10,768 bases of DNA from the NCBI GenBank assembly GCA_900762015.1, contig CAAFEX010000021.1, positions 1-10,768 of the forward strand, given 5' to 3'. Within the stretch, counting starts at the first letter, position 1. Every line of letters begins with the position of its first letter. The DNA comes from an uncultured Collinsella sp. GTDB lineage: Bacteria; Actinomycetota; Coriobacteriia; Coriobacteriales; Coriobacteriaceae. This document shows, piece by piece, positions 6,555 through 10,768 of the stretch. Position numbers and translations under genes: made by a program. The notes under the pieces are model-generated. The model did no database searches. It saw only the letters and a list, made by a program, of their open reading frames with translations, and was not told the DNA's origin.

Positions 6555-7388
6555 CTACTCCTGAGGCATAGCCGGCATGGCCACCGTGGCACCCGGGTCC
6601 TCGCCGGCGCCGTCCACGAGCGGCAGGCCGCCCTCATGCGCAGGTCCTGCCGGAACCGTCGCAGCACCGCCAAAGACGGCAGCGGATGCCTCGTGGTTCT
6701 CGGCAACCGCGCCCTCGGTATCAATCGCCACCTGGGGCTCGTCGTCAAAGTTGGGGACGCCCTGGGGCTCGGCGGGAACGGGCTCGGCGGTCGCATCGGC
6801 AACGAGCTCGGCGTCGACCGGCACATCGCCCTCGTCAGCGCCCTCGTCCTCGGCAGCATCTTCGCCGTTCGCAGCGGCGACGGCCTCGCGAGGATCCTTG
6901 CCCTCGGCCTCGGCGCGCATGCCCAACACCAGGTTGCGCAGACCCGCGACCGTGCCTTCCACGTCGGGGGCAGGCTGGTCGGCGTGCAGGTACGCCCAGT
7001 CCATCATAAAGGTGGCCGAAGACAGCGCACCGATGGCCAGCGCGTCGTCGGGGCACGAAAGCTCAACCTCAAAGACGCGCTCGTCGTGCTCGCTTACGCG
7101 CGTGCGGCCGCACGAGATGCTACCGGCAAGACCGGTCTCGTTCATGAGCTCGACCGTCACATGCTCAAGCAGATGGCAAAGCTCGGTCTGGCCCATGCAG
7201 TCCTGGAACTCGCGACCGGAATCACCCAGGCACAGGTGCTTGGCAATCGCCGGCACCAGGTAATACACGCGCGCCGTGGCCTCGATATCCTCCGAGGTCA
7301 TGAGCGGCATGCCGGAGTTCACCAGCACATGCGCGCAGATCTTGTCCTCGCTGACGGTGACCTTAAGGATGTTGAACAGGCCTGCCAT
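6555..7388 (-). CDS. Hypothetical protein with a cyanophycin-synthetase-like N-terminal domain
   Basis: 277 residues, with no signal or membrane helix. The ordered half (about 1-160) contains GQTELCHLLEHVTVELMNET (66-85) and CGRTR (93-97), then an alternating hydrophobic strand and an acidic turn. This order resembles the N-terminal domain of cyanophycin synthetase (LEHV.lEL ... GRTR ... Y.V.f.Y), here without the ATP-grasp and Mur-ligase domains. From about 160 on, the chain is Ala/Glu/Asp/Pro-rich and probably disordered. The start at 7388 has GGGGAGAG three bases upstream. The gene begins 24 bases after the CNNM-type gene and probably shares its transcript. Its function is unknown; the domain match is by eye and moderate. 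Confidence 0.6.
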   Translation of the reverse strand: MAGLFNILKVTVSEDKICAHVLVNSGMPLMTSEDIEATARVYYLVPAIAKHLCLGDSGREFQDCMGQTELCHLLEHVTVELMNETGLAGSISCGRTRVSEHDERVFEVELSCPDDALAIGALSSATFMMDWAYLHADQPAPDVEGTVAGLRNLVLGMRAEAEGKDPREAVAAANGEDAAEDEGADEGDVPVDAELVADATAEPVPAEPQGVPNFDDEPQVAIDTEGAVAENHEASAAVFGGAATVPAGPAHEGGLPLVDGAGEDPGATVAMPAMPQE

Positions 7389-7412
7389 AACTCTCCCCTA
7401 CTCTTCCTTGTC

Positions 7413-8786
7413 CTACTCGTCGCCGTCGTGCGGGTCCACAGAGCCCGCACCCGACGCCGCCGGCTTCTCTGCCGAAGACTCGGAATCCTTCTTATCGGTT
7501 TCGGCCGGAGCGATCACGCGGATGAGCGAGATGCGCTGGCCACGCATCGACTGCACTTTAAACTTGTACCCGGCAACCTCAAACACCTCTCCGATGTCGG
7601 GCACCGAGTCGCAAAGCTCCAAAATCCAGCCGGCGATGGTCTCATAATCATCGCTTTCCTCGAGCGGCCAACCAAGCTCAATCGCGTCATCGCACGAAAA
7701 ACGCCCATCAACGAGCCACTCGCGGCGCGAAAGGCGCGTGAGATACTTGTTGTCGGGGTCGAACTCGTCCTCGATCTCGCCGACGATCTCCTCGACGATG
7801 TCCTCGATGGTGATGATGCCGGCCGTGCCGCCGTACTCGTCCACGACCACCACGATCTGGTCGTGCGAGGTCTGCATCTCGGACAGCAGCGGCAGGATGT
7901 CCTTGGTGTCGGGTACAAAGGTGGCGTCGCGCAAATAGCTGGCGATGGGCTGGTCGCCCTTGCCGTCGAGCGCGGGCTGGATCAGGTCCTTGATGTGCGC
8001 GATGCCCGCGACGTTGTCGGGGTCCTCGTGATAGACGGGGATGCGGCTGAAGCCGGTCTGGCGCATGGTGGACAACACGTCGGCGACCGTCTCGTCGTCC
8101 TCGCACATGGTGGTGTCCACGCGCGGCACCATGACCTCGCGGGCAACGGTGTCGCCTAGGTCGAAGATCTCGTGGATCATGCGCTTTTCCTCGTCGAGCA
8201 GGTCGTCCTGCTCCGAGACCATGTACTTGATCTCCTCCTCCGAGACGTTCTGACGGTCGTCGGCGCTCTTGATGCGCAGGATGCGGGCCAGGCCATCGGA
8301 GCAAGCGCCAGTCAGCCACACAAGCGGACGGGCGATCTTTTGGAAAAATGACAACGGTCCCACGACCTGCTTGGATACGCCCTCGGCATTGGCCAGGCCG
8401 ATGCGCTTGGGCACAAGCTCGCCAATCACGATGGACACGAAGGCGACCGCGACGGTGATGATGACCGGCGCCAGGCCGCGCGCGATGGCGGAGAGCGGCG
8501 CGATGCCAAAGCTCATGAGCCACGTGGCGAGCGGGTCGGACAGACTCGTCGAGGCGACGGCGGACGAGGCGAAGCCCACGAGCGTGATGGCGACCTGGAT
8601 GGTGGCGAGCAGCTGGTCGGAGTCGGCAGCCAGCTTAATGGCACGCTCGGCGCGCTTGTCGCCTTCCTCGGCCTCGTGCTCCAGCACGGCGCGCTTGGCC
8701 GTGGTGAGCGCCATCTCGGACATAGAGAAGTAGCCGTTGATGAGAGTCAAAACGAGGGTGGTGATAAGGGAGATGGTTATGTCCAT
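7413..8786 (-). CDS. CNNM/CorC-type membrane protein (DUF21, CBS pair, CorC_HlyC domain)
   Basis: 457 residues. The DUF21 membrane domain spans about 1-170, with hydrophobic segments near 3-26, 60-80 and 86-122, and the conserved GELVPKRIG (122-130). It is followed by VSEEEIKYMV (181-190), a CBS pair (about 212-340, with REVMVPRVD and VVDEYGGTAGIITIEDIVEE) and a CorC_HlyC associated domain (about 348-425). The tail (430-457) is acidic. This family includes bacterial CorC/MpfA proteins, which export Mg2+ or protect against excess divalent cations. The start at 8786 is chosen because the DUF21 helix begins there. Its ribosome site is weak: GGAGG lies about 15 bases upstream. A longer frame reaching 9023 overlaps the upstream gene and is unlikely. 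The old name hemolysin is misleading. Confidence 0.9.
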   Translation of the reverse strand: MDITISLITTLVLTLINGYFSMSEMALTTAKRAVLEHEAEEGDKRAERAIKLAADSDQLLATIQVAITLVGFASSAVASTSLSDPLATWLMSFGIAPLSAIARGLAPVIITVAVAFVSIVIGELVPKRIGLANAEGVSKQVVGPLSFFQKIARPLVWLTGACSDGLARILRIKSADDRQNVSEEEIKYMVSEQDDLLDEEKRMIHEIFDLGDTVAREVMVPRVDTTMCEDDETVADVLSTMRQTGFSRIPVYHEDPDNVAGIAHIKDLIQPALDGKGDQPIASYLRDATFVPDTKDILPLLSEMQTSHDQIVVVVDEYGGTAGIITIEDIVEEIVGEIEDEFDPDNKYLTRLSRREWLVDGRFSCDDAIELGWPLEESDDYETIAGWILELCDSVPDIGEVFEVAGYKFKVQSMRGQRISLIRVIAPAETDKKDSESSAEKPAASGAGSVDPHDGDE

Positions 8787-8896
8787 CGGGAGTTTCTCGA
8801 ACCTCCAAGATTCGGGACGTCGGATTAAAACGTTGACGGCGGATACGGCAATTGCACCGGCGCCCAAACAAGGACGCGAGCGCGCAGGCGTGGTCG

Positions 8897-9580
8897 CTAG
8901 ATTACGAAGAGGATCACCGCCATGAACTGGAAAATACTGCCGGCGAGCACCCACAGGTGGAACACGCTGTGCAGGTAGCGCACGTTTTTGGCGATATAGA
9001 ACGGCACGCCCGCGGTGTAGCACACGCCGCCGACGGCGAGCAGGGCAAGTGCCACGGGGTTGAGCAGCGACACGAGCTCGGGCAGCTTAAAGACGACGAG
9101 CCAGCCCATCAGCAGGTAGACCAGGCCGCTTACCCAGTGCGGTTGACGCTCGCGCATAAAGCACTCGAGGGCGATGCCGATAATGGCGATGGCCCATACG
9201 GCAAAGAACAGCGCAGGGCCGCCGTCGTTTGCGAGCGTGATAAGGCAAAACGGCGTATAGCTGCCCGCAATGAGCAGGTAGATGCAGCTGTGGTCGATGA
9301 TGCGAAACACGCGCTTGGCGCGCGCGGGCTGAATCGCGTGGTAGAGCGTGGAGGCTAGGTATTCGAGGATAATGCTGACGCCATAGACAATCGCCGCGGC
9401 CATGTGGGCCGGGCCTCCGCCGCGCAGGGCGGCGAATACGATCAGGAGCACCAGGCCCGCGATACCCAGCAGGCAGCCGACACCATGGGTGACGGAGTTC
9501 ATGATCTCCTCACCCACCGTGTAGTGTGGAACGGCCGCGGTCTTGGGTCGCGGCTTAGAACTGTCGCTCGAATCGGACAT
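8897..9580 (-). CDS. trhA: PAQR / hemolysin III family membrane protein
   Basis: 227 residues with seven hydrophobic segments. Family motifs are all present: EEIMNSVTHGVG (24-35), the STLYH motif with Ser77 and His81, RIIDHSCIYLLIAGSYTP (93-110), and a C-terminal HSVFH with His204 and His208. In structures of the superfamily such Ser/His residues surround a zinc ion inside the membrane and suggest hydrolase-like chemistry. Bacterial TrhA has been linked to membrane energy and lipid homeostasis. The start at ATG 9580 has GGAGG eleven bases upstream; a TTG at 9598 in the same frame overlaps that ribosome site and is less likely. It is the first gene of the leftward cluster and diverges from the hydrolase gene. 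Confidence 0.9.
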   Translation of the reverse strand: MSDSSDSSKPRPKTAAVPHYTVGEEIMNSVTHGVGCLLGIAGLVLLIVFAALRGGGPAHMAAAIVYGVSIILEYLASTLYHAIQPARAKRVFRIIDHSCIYLLIAGSYTPFCLITLANDGGPALFFAVWAIAIIGIALECFMRERQPHWVSGLVYLLMGWLVVFKLPELVSLLNPVALALLAVGGVCYTAGVPFYIAKNVRYLHSVFHLWVLAGSIFQFMAVILFVI

Positions 9581-9615
9581 GCCGGTTACATCCTCCAACG
9601 TAAAGAGTTCTAAAC

Positions 9616-9645
9616 ACTATATCAAAGCGTCTAGGTACGTGCGAA
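9616..9645 (-). promoter_or_regulatory. Candidate promoter of the hemolysin III gene
   Basis: On the minus strand, TTCGCA (complement of 9640-9645) and TATAGT (complement of 9616-9621) are 18 bases apart. An imperfect palindrome, GTGC-G-AAATTT-GCAC at 9639-9653, covers the -35 part and could be an operator. Confidence 0.5.
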
Positions 9646-9687
9646 ATTTGCACCATACGTGACCCTTTGTTTACCCATTCTTTGCCT

Positions 9688-9701
9688 GTTGACGCATCAA
9701 C
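9688..9701. promoter_or_regulatory. Palindromic operator-like site 1 upstream of the hydrolase gene
   Basis: GTTGACGCATCAAC, an inverted repeat GTTGA-N4-TCAAC, covers the -35 hexamer of the hydrolase promoter. A near copy follows 45 bases downstream. Both fit GTTGAYGYATYAAC. Confidence 0.5.
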
Positions 9702-9717
9702 GGCGAACGTCCATAAT
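9689..9717 (+). promoter_or_regulatory. Sigma-70-type promoter of the hydrolase gene
   Basis: TTGACG (9689-9694) and CATAAT (9712-9717) are separated by an ideal 17 bases. Transcription would begin near 9724, about 43 bases before the start codon. Confidence 0.75.
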
Positions 9718-9732
9718 GCGCTTGCATTAAAT

Positions 9733-9746
9733 GTTGATGTATTAAC
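9733..9746. promoter_or_regulatory. Palindromic operator-like site 2 upstream of the hydrolase gene
   Basis: GTTGATGTATTAAC differs from site 1 only by three C-to-T changes that keep it a near-palindrome. It lies just past the predicted transcription start. A repressor bound to both sites would bracket the promoter. Confidence 0.5.
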
Positions 9747-9766
9747 ATCTTATAGGAAAGCTTCTT

Positions 9767-10702
9767 ATGTCTCAAAACGCACGTTCCCATCGAAAGCTCA
9801 AGATAGCTGGCGTCGTTGCGCTGGTGCTCGTTGTCGCGCTGCTGGGGTTTGCCGGCAACTTTCTGTTTGACTTCGCGCTGAATCCCCGCGCGCCATACAC
9901 CATGAAGATGATGCAGGACGGCAAGGACGCCGAAAAGGGCGAGCAGATGGATGCCGAGGAGGGCGAGGCGCGGGCGTGGTTTAAAGAGAACCGCGAGAGC
10001 AGCAGCCTCACCGCGGACGACGGGACTGAGCTCGCCGCCTGGTATTTTGCTGCGTCAGAGAGCACACACGACTACGCCGTCTGCCTGCATGGATATACCA
10101 ACGAGCCTATCGGTATGGCCCGATACGTCAAGCGATTCCACGACCGCGGCATGAACGTGCTCGCGCCTGCCGCCCGCGCCCACGAGCGCTCCGGCGGCGA
10201 CTATATCGGCATGGGCTGGCCCGAGCGCCTCGACATCGTCGCATGGATCGAGCAAATCGTTCAGGCCGACCCCGAGGCACGTATCCTGGTCTTTGGCGAG
10301 TCGATGGGTGCGGCAACCGCCATGAACGTCGCGGGGGAATCTCTGCCCTCAAACGTGAAATGCATTATCGAGGACTGCGGTTATACGAGTGTTTGGGACG
10401 AGTTTTCCCTGCAGCTCAAGGACGTGTTCGGCCTGCCCAGCTTTCCCTTGCTCGATGTAGCAAACTTGGTGTGCAACGTGCGCGCGGGCTACGACTTTCA
10501 TAAGGCGAGCAGTGTGGAGCAACTCAAACACGCGACAGTTCCCATGCTGTTTATCCACGGCGACCAGGACACCTTTGTGCCGTACAGCATGCTCGACCAA
10601 AACTACGACGCGTGCGCCAGCAAGGTCAGGTCGCGCGCGCAGACGTGGTGTAAGAGTGTCCTGAGGTCCGTCGCTGCAAGTCCCGATGTTACTCCTTCTT
10701 GA
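9767..10702 (+). pseudogene. Alpha/beta hydrolase with C-terminus replaced by the insertion sequence
   Basis: The frame encodes 311 residues, but only 1-287 are native. The edge of the right insertion sequence falls in codon 288, and the last 23-24 residues are read from its end. A single N-terminal membrane segment (about 12-34) anchors the protein, with the rest probably outside. The hydrolase fold shows HGYTNEP (108-114, oxyanion region), the nucleophile motif GESMG (177-181, Ser179) and the acid motif HGDQDTFVP (264-272, Asp268). The catalytic His normally lies some tens of residues after this Asp, so it has been cut off and the product is probably inactive. The family includes secreted or membrane-bound serine esterases and peptidases of the BAAT/DLH-like type; the substrate is unknown. 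An A+T-rich leader and AGGAAAG before ATG 9767 support the start. It is expressed from its own promoter, divergent from the hemolysin III gene. Confidence 0.8.
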
Positions 10703-10768
10703 GACCGCGCTTCTCGACTATCTCGTCCACTATCTCCCTGGCGCGCCGCCCGAGCGCGCGGCGCCTCC
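10629..10768 (-). mobile_element. 3' end of an IS256-like insertion sequence (right copy, partial)
   Basis: Exact reverse complement of 1-140. Its outer edge, GGTCGCGCGCGCAGACGTGG onward, interrupts the hydrolase gene. The native bases just before it (…CAGCAAGGTCA) differ from those beside the left copy, so these are two separate insertion sites. The element continues beyond the window. Confidence 0.8.
10689..10766 (-). CDS. Transposase, C-terminal 25 residues only (partial at window edge)
   Basis: Same frame and tail as the left copy, with TAA read as the complement of 10689-10691. The body of the gene lies to the right of the window. Both copies are oriented with the transposase 3' end toward the window interior. 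Confidence 0.55.
   Translation of the reverse strand, partial: RRRALGRRAREIVDEIVEKRGLKKE

Noticed and set aside
6267..8159. Long plus-strand open frame of about 630 codons
   Set aside because: It runs antisense to three well-supported genes and has the Arg/His/Gly-rich composition expected of a GC-rich shadow frame, with no domain.
8787..9023. Upstream extension of the CNNM-type gene
   Set aside because: It overlaps the hemolysin III gene and gives an Arg-rich, non-family N-terminus before the first DUF21 helix.
1..10768. Composite transposon carrying the whole segment
   Set aside because: The passenger genes look like ordinary chromosomal genes, the right copy disrupts one of them, and the outer ends and target duplications cannot be seen.
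1..10768. tRNA, rRNA or CRISPR array
   Set aside because: No clover-leaf motifs, rRNA-like conserved blocks or regularly spaced direct repeats were found on either strand.

Overview
The window is GC-rich with AT-richer intergenic gaps and looks like an actinobacterial chromosome. The best guess is a gut coriobacterium (Collinsella-like). This rests on overall codon style, the divergent NRAMP-related magnesium transporter type described from Eggerthella lenta, and general gene content. It is an inference and no database search was possible.

Both ends are the same 140 bases in inverted orientation (1-140 and 10629-10768, perfect match as read by eye). Each copy holds the last 25 codons of a transposase-like reading frame, its stop codon and an insertion-sequence end of IS256-like appearance. 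The window is therefore a piece of chromosome bounded by two inverted copies of one insertion sequence. The right copy sits inside an alpha/beta hydrolase gene and has removed its C-terminus, including the expected catalytic histidine.

All other genes lie on the minus strand, read here from right to left. A PAQR/hemolysin III membrane protein (trhA-like) is followed by a CNNM/CorC-type DUF21-CBS membrane protein. Next comes a hypothetical protein whose N-terminal half resembles the N-terminal domain of cyanophycin synthetase. A new promoter then drives a YtxH-type small membrane protein overlapped by a PRC-barrel protein. A hairpin separates these from a membrane-anchored, DUF348-like plus polysaccharide-deacetylase-fold protein that has lost most of its metal and catalytic residues. 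Last is a two-gene operon: a PRC/MgtE_N/CBS/five-helix membrane protein, then an NRAMP-related transporter with the NRMT-type substitutions, closed by a strong intrinsic terminator.

The last operon is the most interesting part. The MgtE-like protein keeps the Mg-sensing cytosolic modules of MgtE but its membrane domain lacks the MgtE signature, and it is almost overlapping with a transporter of the magnesium-type NRAMP branch. They could form a sensor/transporter pair. Their mRNA leader (about 185 nt) has competing stems and a hairpin that covers the first Shine-Dalgarno sequence, but it does not look like the known M-box. With the CNNM protein, three genes in the window belong to magnesium-handling families.
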